Shown here piece after piece: positions 6,188-13,701 of a stretch of DNA of 23,686 nucleotides. A program made the translations under genes and the position numbers. The notes under the pieces were generated by a model. The model saw nothing but the letters and a program-made list of their open reading frames with translations. It was not told where the DNA came from and searched no databases. The stretch is from Bacillota bacterium. GTDB lineage: Bacteria > Bacillota > Clostridia > Christensenellales > Borkfalkiaceae. Within the stretch, counting starts at the first letter, position 1. Each line of letters opens with the position of its first letter. The stretch lies in the NCBI GenBank assembly GCA_019423125.1, contig JAHZBZ010000011.1, positions 25,525-49,210 of the forward strand. The letters are read 5' to 3'.

Positions 6188-6612
6188 TTACAGCGCAAAA
6201 GAAGCCGCTTGAATTGTCGGAAAATTTCCAACCAACACGCGATCATGCGATCTGACCTTTATTTTAAATATCGGATAATTCAACGTGGGCCAAAAAATGC
6301 GCGGTCTGTATGTCCGACATGTTGTTTCATACATATCCTGCCAATACCGGATCATGGTCTTTTTTCCGCGCTTTTGGTATACCTTTTCCTTATCGAACCG
6401 AACCGCCGCGACCCAACCCGCACAAGTTGTGTATATGAACACAGAGACCGCTGTCACGGAAAACACTGCCGCCAAAATTATATTTACGATCCTGAAAGTT
6501 TCCCCGTAGTCCATCTCCAACATGCATAAAAACGCCACGGCAACCACACCCATACAAATATTCAACAGTACGTATAAAATCAGATGCGGATATGCTTTGC
6601 AGACCTTTTCAT
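6188..6612 (-). pseudogene. small two-pass membrane protein, frame broken near start
   Basis: The open frame begins only at a TTG (6565) inside a hydrophobic segment. Upstream in the same frame sit sensible residues (KVCKAYPHLILYVLL) but no start codon, only a stop further up. One frame over is an ATG at 6612 with a good GGGGAAAGGAAGG signal that stops after ten codons. One extra A in the AAAA run at 6606-6609 would join them into MKKVCKAYPHLILYVL and restore about 141 residues. The repaired protein has two membrane spans (about 10-35 and 42-68) and a basic C-terminal domain containing RPRIFWPTLNYPIF. I do not recognise the family. A strong promoter at 6726-6754 precedes it, so it may be a sequencing error or a recent mutation. 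Confidence 0.6.
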
Positions 6613-6725
6613 CCTTCCTTTCCCCTTTTCGTTTTACAGATCGTCCTCATCCGTTAAGCCGCACAGTCTTCGGAGCCTTCTTCTTTGTTTGCTTATCCCC
6701 ACGACGGAATGACGCTTCTGCAAAT

Positions 6726-6754
6726 ATTGTATCACCCGCCGCAGGCGCTGTCAA
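6726..6754 (-). promoter_or_regulatory. sigma-A promoter upstream of the broken membrane-protein gene
   Basis: On the minus strand, TTGACA (6749-6754), a 17-bp spacer and TACAAT (6726-6731), one base from consensus. The leader to the ATG at 6612 would be about 107 nt. It sits just downstream of the terminator that closes the acyl-ligase operon. Confidence 0.8.
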
Positions 6755-6763
6755 CCGCGTCCG

Positions 6764-6798
6764 AAAAAAAGAGGGATGCTCCGCATCCCTCTTTTTTT
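6764..6798. terminator. bidirectional intrinsic terminator after acyl-ligase operon
   Basis: Stem aaaaaaagagggatgc pairs with gcatccctcttttttt around a tcc loop, with seven T on each outgoing strand. It ends the large minus-strand operon (last gene stops at 6888) and separates it from the promoter at 6726. The 6799-6887 stretch shows no gene. Confidence 0.9.
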
Positions 6799-6887
6799 GA
6801 CCCGCTCTGTCCGAAGAAAAAACCCCGCCCCTGCAAAATGCCGAAAAACCGCCTGCAATTTTTGCACGTTTTCGGCGCGCCGAAGAA

Positions 6888-8429
6888 TCAGCCCTTTTCC
6901 CCTTCCAGCATTGCCCTGATCTTCTGTTTGTCGGGCTTGCCCGACGAGGTGAGCGGAAGCGACGGCACGATCATGACCCTGACGGGAAGCTCCAGCCGCG
7001 TCAGAACCTGTTCCATCTCGCGCAGGAGCTCTTCTTCCGTGCACGCACAGCCCGTCCGCAGGACCGCCATCGCGGCGGGAGCTTCGGTGCTCTTTGCATC
7101 CTTTATGCCGACGACGGCCGCCGTGTACACGCTCGGAAGGCCCATGATCTTCTTCTCCACGCCGACGGCGGAGATGTTGTTGCCGCTGCGGATGATGATG
7201 TCCTTCTTCCTGCCGCTGATATACAGCGTTCCGTCCGCATCGAAATAGCCGAGATCGCCCGTATGCAGGAAGCCGTCCCGATCGATCGCCTCGCGCGTGG
7301 CTTCTTCGTCGCCGTAATAGCCGAGCATGAGCGTCATGCCGCGCACGCAGATCTCCCCTTCTTCCCCGCAGCCGAGCCGACGCCCGTCCTCGCCGACGAC
7401 AAACGCCTCCGTCATGGGATAGAGTTTTCCCACGCCAGCGGCGCGCTCCTCGACGGGCGCGTCAAAGTTCGACGTGCTGATGCCGACGCACTCGCTCATT
7501 CCGTAGCCGGGCATGAGGCGAAGGCCGAGCTCGCTCTCGATAAAGCGCATCTGCTCCGCGGTGAACGGACCGCCCGCCATCAGCCCGAGGCGAAGGGAAG
7601 AGAGGTCGTGCCTGCGGTTTCTCCCGTCCTTTAAAAGCTCCAGAAAGAAGGTGGGAACGGAATAGATGACGGAGATCCCGTATTTTCCGATGCATTCGAG
7701 GACGTATTCGATGTCAACGGTCTGCGGGAAGAACAGCCCGTGCCCGCAGAAGAGCGAACAGGAGGCGACGGCAAACCCGAACACATGGTTCAAAGGCAAC
7801 AGCGCGATGCCGACGTCCGCCGCGCCCTGCCCGAACAGCGGCATGGCGTCGGCGGGGTTTGCGACGCAGTTTCTGTGCGAGAGAAGCACCGCCTTCGAGG
7901 TGCCCGTCGAGCCCGAAGTAAAGATGATCATGAAGGGCTCTTCCGCGTCGACCGCTGCCGCCGCCCTCCCGAACGCGTCGCGGCTGCCTTCCGCCGCAAA
8001 GGCGATCGGCCATGTCCTGCCGCCGCCCGAGAGCTTCCAGTTCCCGCCCGCGGAAATGCCCTCCCCCGCGTCCTCGTTCGTGAGGATAAAATCGGCGGTC
8101 ATCTTCACGCCCGAGTCGAGAAGGTATGCCTCGACGGGGAAATGCGGGTCGGTCAGCGCCGCCACTGCTCCGATCGAAGCCGCCGCGACGGTGAGGAGCA
8201 CCGTGTCGATACAGCGCGTGGCGCGCAGCGCGAGCAGATCCCCCTTCTTCATGCCGCACGCCAGAAACTGCACGGCAACCGATTCTACACGGTCAAGCGC
8301 CTCGCAGAAGGTGACCGCCTCGCGCTCGCTCGAGAGCCAGACCTTTTCGGGCGTGTTCTCGGCATGTTCTTTCAGATAGTGATAGAGCGTCTTTTTGCAT
8401 TGTTGTCTCTTGATTTTCGTGATCGTCAT
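6888..8429 (-). CDS. AMP-forming acyl ligase / acyl-CoA synthetase family
   Basis: A 513-residue member of the ANL (acyl-CoA synthetase) superfamily, which activates a carboxylic acid as acyl-AMP and passes it to CoA or a carrier thiol. The core motifs are visible: FTSGSTGTSK at about 170-179 (ATP loop), GYGMSE near 308, TGDLGYFDADG near 390, the hinge region GRKKDIIIRSGNNIS near 406, and SSGKPDK with the adenylation lysine near 498. I chose the ATG at 8429, which has AAGGA eight bases upstream; the ATG at 8438 has no spaced signal. It follows the MBOAT gene by about 28 bp and is the last gene of the operon. It fills the place of DltA, but the substrate acid cannot be read from sequence. Confidence 0.88.
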   Translation of the reverse strand: MTITKIKRQQCKKTLYHYLKEHAENTPEKVWLSSEREAVTFCEALDRVESVAVQFLACGMKKGDLLALRATRCIDTVLLTVAAASIGAVAALTDPHFPVEAYLLDSGVKMTADFILTNEDAGEGISAGGNWKLSGGGRTWPIAFAAEGSRDAFGRAAAAVDAEEPFMIIFTSGSTGTSKAVLLSHRNCVANPADAMPLFGQGAADVGIALLPLNHVFGFAVASCSLFCGHGLFFPQTVDIEYVLECIGKYGISVIYSVPTFFLELLKDGRNRRHDLSSLRLGLMAGGPFTAEQMRFIESELGLRLMPGYGMSECVGISTSNFDAPVEERAAGVGKLYPMTEAFVVGEDGRRLGCGEEGEICVRGMTLMLGYYGDEEATREAIDRDGFLHTGDLGYFDADGTLYISGRKKDIIIRSGNNISAVGVEKKIMGLPSVYTAAVVGIKDAKSTEAPAAMAVLRTGCACTEEELLREMEQVLTRLELPVRVMIVPSLPLTSSGKPDKQKIRAMLEGEKG

Positions 8430-8457
8430 GACTTTCATCCTTGTTTTTTATTTTTTT

Positions 8458-9942
8458 TCAGAATTGGAAGTAGGCGAACCCGCTCACATCCGCATTCGTG
8501 AGAAGCGCGGCCCAGCAAAGGGCGACGGTGAGCACGCCGAAAAGCGCCACGGTATAGGCGGACATGTCCGCCGCCGCGGTGCGCTCGGGCAGACAGGACA
8601 GCGCCGTCTGTTTGGGCGGATCCGTCAGGCGGCAGATGATCGCCATGCCGACGAAGCTCACGGCGAGCTGAAAAAGGTCGGAAACGCTCATGCCCAAACT
8701 CTCCAGCGCCGAAGAGAGACAGCGGCCGTCCCATGCCGTGAACATCTGCACATATGCCTGCCCGATCTGCGAGATGTCGCCCGAGCGGAACATCACGCTG
8801 CACATCGTGAACAGGAAGATGACGAACGCCTGCCGCAAAAAGCGGACGGTCGGGGCGTTCGCATCGATGCGCAGCTTTTCGCACGCCCTGCGCGCGGGCT
8901 TTCGCAGGAGCGTTTCGAGGCAGACGAACACGCCGACCGTGACGCCCCACAGGACAAACGTCCAGTTTGCGCCGTGCCAGATGCCGCAGAGCGCGAACAC
9001 GATGAGCGTGTTTAAAAGTTTGCGCGGCACCCCCTTGCGGTTCCCGCCCAGAGGGATGTAGACGTATTCGGTAAACCACACGTTGAGCGTGATGTGCCAG
9101 CGGCGGAAAAATTCGGTAAAGCTCGTGCTCGAAAGCGGCCTGTCGAAGTTCTGCGTGAGCTTCACGCCCATGAGCCGCGCAGAGCCCATCGCGATCTCGG
9201 AATATCCCGCAAAGTCGTTGTAGATCTGGATGAGGAAGAGGAAAGCCGCCGCAAAGACGGCAAGGGAATTGGCGGCGGAGAGGTCGGCAAACACCTTATC
9301 CACGAAGATGCCGCAAAAATCCGCCACGACCACCTTGCGGAAAAACCCCGAGAGGAGCCAACGCATGCCGTCGCGGAAGCATTCGGCGTCGATTTTCTGT
9401 TCCTCGTGCAGCTGAGGCAGGAGCGCGCCGGGCCGCTCGATCGGGCCCGCAACGAGCTGCGGAAAGTATACCACGTACAGCGCAAAATAGCCGAAATGCG
9501 GCTCGGGCTCAAAGTCCCCGCGGTACACGTCCACGACGTAGGAGAGGGTCTGGAAGGTGTAAAAGCTGATGCCGACGGGCAGGATGACGTTGAGCATGAT
9601 GCTGTCCTGCTCCGCATTGAACAGCCGTATCACGCCGACCGTCGCTTCCAGCAAAAAGTTGATGTACTTGAAGAAGACGAGGATGCCCAGACAGATGACG
9701 AGTGTCACGATGAGGAGCGCCTTGCGCGCCCCGCGGCTCTGCGTCTTTTTCATGAGGTTGGAAGCGACGTACGCCGTGACCGTGGTCGTCATGATGAGGA
9801 TGATGAGCCAGGCGTTCCAGCTCATGTAAAAGAAATAGGAGGCGATGAGCAGGAGCACCCAGCGGAATTTATGCGGGAGAAGCCAGTACAGCCCGACGAC
9901 GACGGGCAGAAACAGGAGGAACTGCCAGGAATTAAAGTTCAT
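8458..9942 (-). CDS. MBOAT-family membrane O-acyltransferase
   Basis: A 494-residue polytopic membrane protein of the MBOAT family (DltB/AlgI-like), which moves acyl groups across or at the membrane onto extracellular polymers. It opens with MNFNSWQFLLFLPVVVGLYW and has about 11 hydrophobic segments. Diagnostic motifs are LPVGISFYTFQTLSYVVDVY, VAGPIERP, FRRWHITLNVW (His 283) and GIWHGANWTF with the putative catalytic His 323. The ATG at 9942 is preceded by GGAGGGAGGG and overlaps the stop of the 81-residue gene as ATGA. It works with SGNH-type partners in Alg and Dlt systems, and two such proteins are encoded just upstream. The acceptor polymer is unknown. Confidence 0.93.
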   Translation of the reverse strand: MNFNSWQFLLFLPVVVGLYWLLPHKFRWVLLLIASYFFYMSWNAWLIILIMTTTVTAYVASNLMKKTQSRGARKALLIVTLVICLGILVFFKYINFLLEATVGVIRLFNAEQDSIMLNVILPVGISFYTFQTLSYVVDVYRGDFEPEPHFGYFALYVVYFPQLVAGPIERPGALLPQLHEEQKIDAECFRDGMRWLLSGFFRKVVVADFCGIFVDKVFADLSAANSLAVFAAAFLFLIQIYNDFAGYSEIAMGSARLMGVKLTQNFDRPLSSTSFTEFFRRWHITLNVWFTEYVYIPLGGNRKGVPRKLLNTLIVFALCGIWHGANWTFVLWGVTVGVFVCLETLLRKPARRACEKLRIDANAPTVRFLRQAFVIFLFTMCSVMFRSGDISQIGQAYVQMFTAWDGRCLSSALESLGMSVSDLFQLAVSFVGMAIICRLTDPPKQTALSCLPERTAAADMSAYTVALFGVLTVALCWAALLTNADVSGFAYFQF

Positions 9943-10184
9943 TTGCCCTCCCTCCTGCGGATGTAGACGACGGCGCTCATCAGAAAAAATACCATGGAGA
10001 CCGTGCCGAGCTCGCCGAGCGTCGCGCCGAGCAACGCCGCATAGCAGACGTCGGCGATGAAGACGAGCATGGACAGGGCGAACATGACGGCGTTCAGTTT
10101 CTTTGCGAAACACACTGCCAGAAGCGCAAACGAGAGAAGAAAACCCAAAGGAATGACAGGCACTGTCAGAAACACACTTTCCAT
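9939..10184 (-). CDS. 81-aa membrane protein in acyltransferase operon
   Basis: A small hydrophobic protein with about three membrane spans (residues 5-26, 30-51 and 55-74) and a basic RRREGK end. The ATG follows GGAGG, and that signal lies inside the last codons of the upstream SGNH gene (gap of 3 bp). Its stop overlaps the MBOAT start (ATGA). This tight packing argues that it is translated together with the MBOAT and perhaps forms a complex with it. No family is recognised. It has no phosphopantetheine attachment motif, so it is not a carrier protein. Confidence 0.8.
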   Translation of the reverse strand: MESVFLTVPVIPLGFLLSFALLAVCFAKKLNAVMFALSMLVFIADVCYAALLGATLGELGTVSMVFFLMSAVVYIRRREGK

Positions 10185-10187
10185 CGC

Positions 10188-11657
10188 TTATCCTCCGTAT
10201 CCCGTCAGAAAGTCCTTGTATGCGCCCCAATTATAGTGGGTAGAAAACACCTCGAGCGCGGAGGCGGGCACCAGGATGCGGAATCCGTCCGTCCCCGCAA
10301 AGAGGTCCGTCCCCACGCCGCACGGGACGTCGTGCAAAAGTTTGATCTCCTGCAGGCGCGTACAGCCCGAAAAACTCCCGTCGTAGATCATGCGGATGGT
10401 GCGCGGGATCACGACGCGCGAGAGCTGCGTGTCGTTCTGAAACACGTCCGCCTCAAACATCGTCACCTGCCGCCCCTCATAGACGGAGGGAAGGGTCAGC
10501 TGTGCCCTCTCACGCCCCTGCGCGGTCAGACCCGTGACGATCGCGACCTCCGTCCCCTGCGCTTCGTCCTGCACCAGCTCGTAGGTAAAGCAGGCGGCGT
10601 CGGCATTGTCCCCCTCCTCCACATCGTCCGCAGGGATCTCAGGTTTTTCGGGGATGTCGATCTTCGTCTCGGTGTCGATGGAAAGCTGTGCCTTGAGCGC
10701 CTCGACGATCTGCCGCGTGTAGACGTACATGCCCGCAGAATTCATGTGCAGGTTGGAATCGTAGAACCACTCATAATCCATGACGTAATCGGCGGGATGG
10801 CCCAGGATCTCCATGTCGAGGTTGTCGAGCAGGTACTCGTAAAACGCGTCTATCTCCTCGTCCGCGGTGCCGTCCGCGAGCGCGAGGCGGTTGGCGGGCG
10901 CAAAGCCGTAGTAGATCTCTGCCCCCACCGAACGCACATACGCCGCATACTCGTTGACGTAATCGACAAACCCCTCGCCGAAGATATGCGTATCATAGGA
11001 GATGAGCGCGTTGGCGTCGTAGCCGAACGGCATAGTATTGTACGGGCGTTCATACGTCATGTATCCGACCTCGTTGCCCGCCTCGTCGTCGAAAGACGCC
11101 TGCATGTAGACGCCGTCGACCTGCGGTTTGCCGTCGCTTGCAGTGTAGGCGAACTTGCTCTGCGCGAAGTCGAAAAATGCCTTTGCCATCGCCTCTTTGT
11201 CCTCGCTCGGGAGGTAGCCGATAAGAGAATGATCGGAATCGGCGGCAAACCACATCTCGCCCGCGGAAAATTCCAAAGAGAGGCTGGGCGCGTACTGTTC
11301 GGGCGCGAACACGACGATATCGCCCTCGCCGATGCCCGCCTTGGAGAGGTTGAGCATCGCCTTGGTGCCGATCGCGCCGTACAGGCCGAACACGACGCTC
11401 TTGTATTCGGGGATCTCCGCGTCGATGAGGTCGGGTCGGATGCCGAACGCCATGGCGCTGTTCCCCACGAATACGATCTTCTTCCCCTCCGTCTCCTTCA
11501 ATCTGTCGACCATGTGCGAAAGTTCCCCGTAATAGGTCTCGTCGTAGCGCGGCGGGGTCCAGAACACGCTGCCGAACAGAGTGAGCGGAAGGACGGAAAA
11601 AAATATCAGCGCGAGGAGAGTTCCCGAGAAATATTTGATGATGCTGCTCTTTTTCAT
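10188..11657 (-). CDS. SGNH-hydrolase-like (DltD/AlgX-type) protein with C-terminal LRR
   Basis: A 489-residue protein with an N-terminal membrane segment (about residues 10-30) and an extracellular body. The SGNH/GDSL-like domain shows KIVFVGNSAMAFGIRP with Ser 67 as nucleophile, and YDSNLHMNSAGM with Asp 300 and His 304 completing the triad. From about residue 400 a BspA-type LRR segment follows (FEADVFQNDTQLSRVVIP, YDGSFSGCTRLQEIKL). The start is the ATG at 11657, giving MKKSSIIKYF; the ribosome site (GAGAAAAGAAG) is weak. It lies 35 bp after the other SGNH gene and 3 bp before the 81-residue gene. By analogy with DltD, AlgX and AlgJ it would hand the acyl group from MBOAT to the polymer. 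Confidence 0.85.
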   Translation of the reverse strand: MKKSSIIKYFSGTLLALIFFSVLPLTLFGSVFWTPPRYDETYYGELSHMVDRLKETEGKKIVFVGNSAMAFGIRPDLIDAEIPEYKSVVFGLYGAIGTKAMLNLSKAGIGEGDIVVFAPEQYAPSLSLEFSAGEMWFAADSDHSLIGYLPSEDKEAMAKAFFDFAQSKFAYTASDGKPQVDGVYMQASFDDEAGNEVGYMTYERPYNTMPFGYDANALISYDTHIFGEGFVDYVNEYAAYVRSVGAEIYYGFAPANRLALADGTADEEIDAFYEYLLDNLDMEILGHPADYVMDYEWFYDSNLHMNSAGMYVYTRQIVEALKAQLSIDTETKIDIPEKPEIPADDVEEGDNADAACFTYELVQDEAQGTEVAIVTGLTAQGRERAQLTLPSVYEGRQVTMFEADVFQNDTQLSRVVIPRTIRMIYDGSFSGCTRLQEIKLLHDVPCGVGTDLFAGTDGFRILVPASALEVFSTHYNWGAYKDFLTGYGG

Positions 11658-11692
11658 GCTTCTTTTCTCGCAGTTTAAGGCAATGGGGCGGG

Positions 11693-13555
11693 TCACGGGC
11701 GCGCCTCTTCGAGATAGGGCCGCAATGCCCGTATCAGCCGTTCGGTGTGCTCTGCCGCCGCCTCCGAGCCCAAATGATAGTCGGAGTTGTAAAACCTGCC
11801 GCCGCGATACAGGCAATCGCCCATGCCGACAAGGACGGGATATCCCGAAAACGCCTGCTCGTTGTACAGGTCGAACGTGTCCGCGAGGTTGTAACACTGC
11901 TGCAATTTTTCCGCTTCGTCCCCTCCGCCGCCGTACAGCTCATAGGCAAGCCCGTCGACGTTGAGCGCCGCGTTGGAGAGGAAGACCGTTACGCCCCTCT
12001 CTTCGAACGAGCGGTAGATCTTCAGACGGCGCATCGCGGGAGCCCCCGCGAGATATTTCAGATCGAGCGCGGACTCGTAGGTGAAGGGCGTGTCCGTGCC
12101 GCGTTCGGGTTTATAGGTGGTAAACTCGCCCGTCTCCCTGTCCACGTGGCCCCAGTTGCCGAGGTCGTCGATCTCCTGCACATAGTCCGCATACGTCTTG
12201 TCCTTGCGCGTGGAACGCGTGTCGTTGAAGGACTTGAAGGAAGAGAAGATGTTGTCCACGCCGCGGATGTCAATCTCGGAGACGAGGTCGAAGTTGCTCT
12301 CCAGCCCGTGCCAGATGCGCACGTCGTTGATGGCCGTCTCCGCCATCATCTGCTCCGCGCCCGTCTCGGGGATATGGATCAGGATGTCCCCCTCGTGCAT
12401 GTACGGTTCTATCATTTCGAATTGCATATAGGCATTGAAGTGCGCGTTGATCGCCATGTTGATGACGACGTAACCCGTTTCCGCGAGCGCGTCCGTCATC
12501 TGACGGGTGTCGACGCTGAAATAGGACCCCGAACCGCCGAACACGACGATCTTTTTACTGTTCTCGTGTTCGATCAGAATATCATACTTGTCGGCGAGGT
12601 TGGAGTGCCTGTCGTAGTCCGTCCATTTAGGCGATTCCACTGCGTTGATGCGGAGCGTCTGTAAATTATCACAGCCGACAAAACTCGCGTCCGATATGCT
12701 TTCGATGTTGTCGAATAAATACAGTTCTTTGAGCGCGCAGTCGCGGAAGGCGTTTTGCTTTACCGTCAGCTCCGTATTGGGCAGAATAACGGTCTCCGCC
12801 GCACAGTTGACGAAACACTCCGCTTCGATCTGCATCACGGGCATGCCCCCGATGTATGACGGAATACAGACCACGTCGTCATTTCCGCGGTACTCCGTGA
12901 GCTTTGCGCCCGTGCCGTCCTCCAGCGCAACAAACGAAAAATCTTTTTCGGCGGTCCACGGCGCCCATTCCGCATAGAGCAGCGTGCCGCCGTCTTCGCC
13001 GACGCTCACCCTGCTGCCCAGCCCGACGTGCGTTCCGCCGCCGTCCGCGGAAGTGTTCCAGCCGATGAGCGTGTACCCTTCGCGGGAAAGGTCCTGCCCG
13101 ATGTCCGTGTTCTGGCGGATGTGATGAGACACGTCGCAGGGGACGGTGCGGATGTTTTCGCCCGTCTGCGCAAACGTGCCGCCGTTCGCGTCATAGATGA
13201 CGACGCCCGACGACTCTATAAAATCAAGGCTGACGCGCTGTGTGCGCGCAACGCGGGGCAGCGTGATCTGCGCGGAATCGCCCTCATAGACGATACTGCT
13301 TCCCGCATAGTCCGCTCTGCTCAGAAAAAGGCCCTCCTTCGGCGTGACCGTCACCGTAAGGTCCTCTCCCCTCTTTACCGAAAAGGTGTTCCCCGCCGCG
13401 CCTTCCCCGGACACTTCGAACTGTCCGTTGTCGACAAAGGTCACCCTGACGGTATCGCTCCGCACAAACCCGTCCTCCGCGGGCGGAGAACAGGCGGCTA
13501 AGGAGAAAAGCGCAAGCGCCGCGAGCATACCCGTGAGCAAACGTCCGACTTTCAA
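11693..13555 (-). CDS. lipoprotein with B-repeat, LRR and SGNH-like domains
   Basis: A 620-residue lipoprotein. It probably starts at a TTG (13555) with GGGAGGGAG seven bases upstream, giving MKVGRLLTGMLAALALFSLA and lipobox LAAC (Cys about 22). Domains in order: an N-terminal beta region; an InlB/Listeria-Bacteroides B-repeat at about 125-215 (YDANGGTF...GYTLIGWNTSADGGG...YAEW); a short BspA LRR segment at about 230-310; and an SGNH-like domain at about 330-620. The SGNH part has VVFGGSGSYFSVD with Ser 342 as likely nucleophile and NSDYHLGSEAA with Asp 592 and His 594. It is the first gene of the acyltransferase group, after the GH3 gene. The role is presumably transfer or removal of acyl groups at the cell surface. 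Confidence 0.83.
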   Translation of the reverse strand: MKVGRLLTGMLAALALFSLAACSPPAEDGFVRSDTVRVTFVDNGQFEVSGEGAAGNTFSVKRGEDLTVTVTPKEGLFLSRADYAGSSIVYEGDSAQITLPRVARTQRVSLDFIESSGVVIYDANGGTFAQTGENIRTVPCDVSHHIRQNTDIGQDLSREGYTLIGWNTSADGGGTHVGLGSRVSVGEDGGTLLYAEWAPWTAEKDFSFVALEDGTGAKLTEYRGNDDVVCIPSYIGGMPVMQIEAECFVNCAAETVILPNTELTVKQNAFRDCALKELYLFDNIESISDASFVGCDNLQTLRINAVESPKWTDYDRHSNLADKYDILIEHENSKKIVVFGGSGSYFSVDTRQMTDALAETGYVVINMAINAHFNAYMQFEMIEPYMHEGDILIHIPETGAEQMMAETAINDVRIWHGLESNFDLVSEIDIRGVDNIFSSFKSFNDTRSTRKDKTYADYVQEIDDLGNWGHVDRETGEFTTYKPERGTDTPFTYESALDLKYLAGAPAMRRLKIYRSFEERGVTVFLSNAALNVDGLAYELYGGGGDEAEKLQQCYNLADTFDLYNEQAFSGYPVLVGMGDCLYRGGRFYNSDYHLGSEAAAEHTERLIRALRPYLEEARP

Positions 13556-13559
13556 AGTT

Positions 13560-13570
13560 CTCCCTCCCTC
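13560..13570 (-). promoter_or_regulatory. ribosome binding site that decides a TTG start
   Basis: On the minus strand GAGGGAGGGAG ends about five bases before TTG at 13555. The next in-frame ATG lies inside the lipoprotein signal peptide and would delete its basic N-terminus. This fixes the start of the B-repeat/LRR/SGNH lipoprotein. Confidence 0.7.
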
Positions 13571-13605
13571 TCTGCTGTCATGTTTCGGAAAATATGCAAA
13601 GGTAA

Positions 13606-13678
13606 CCCCTTGCCGTTGATACGGCAAGGGGACCATTCGCATGACCGCGGCGCCCAAAGCGCACTCTGTGCGCCGCGG
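13606..13678. other. two adjacent hairpins between GH3 and SGNH genes
   Basis: Hairpin one pairs ccccttgccgt (13606-13616) with acggcaagggg (13621-13631) around tgat. Hairpin two pairs ccgcggcgc (13645-13653) with gcgccgcgg (13670-13678), and can refold as gcgcac/gtgcgc (13659-13664 with 13668-13673). Neither has a T-tract on the minus strand. They may set relative expression of the GH3 part and the acyltransferase part by attenuation or RNA processing. I see no clear promoter between them and the TTG start. Confidence 0.55.
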
Positions 13679-13701
13679 CATTCAGTTTTTTGCCGTGTAG
13701 C

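Noticed and set aside
9939..10184. A DltC-like carrier protein for the acyl ligase
   Set aside because: The length fits, but the protein is hydrophobic with three membrane spans and lacks the DSL phosphopantetheine site.
10236..11678. A 480-codon plus-strand frame opposite the SGNH gene
   Set aside because: Arg/His/Val-rich shadow without motifs; the minus strand encodes an SGNH-LRR protein.
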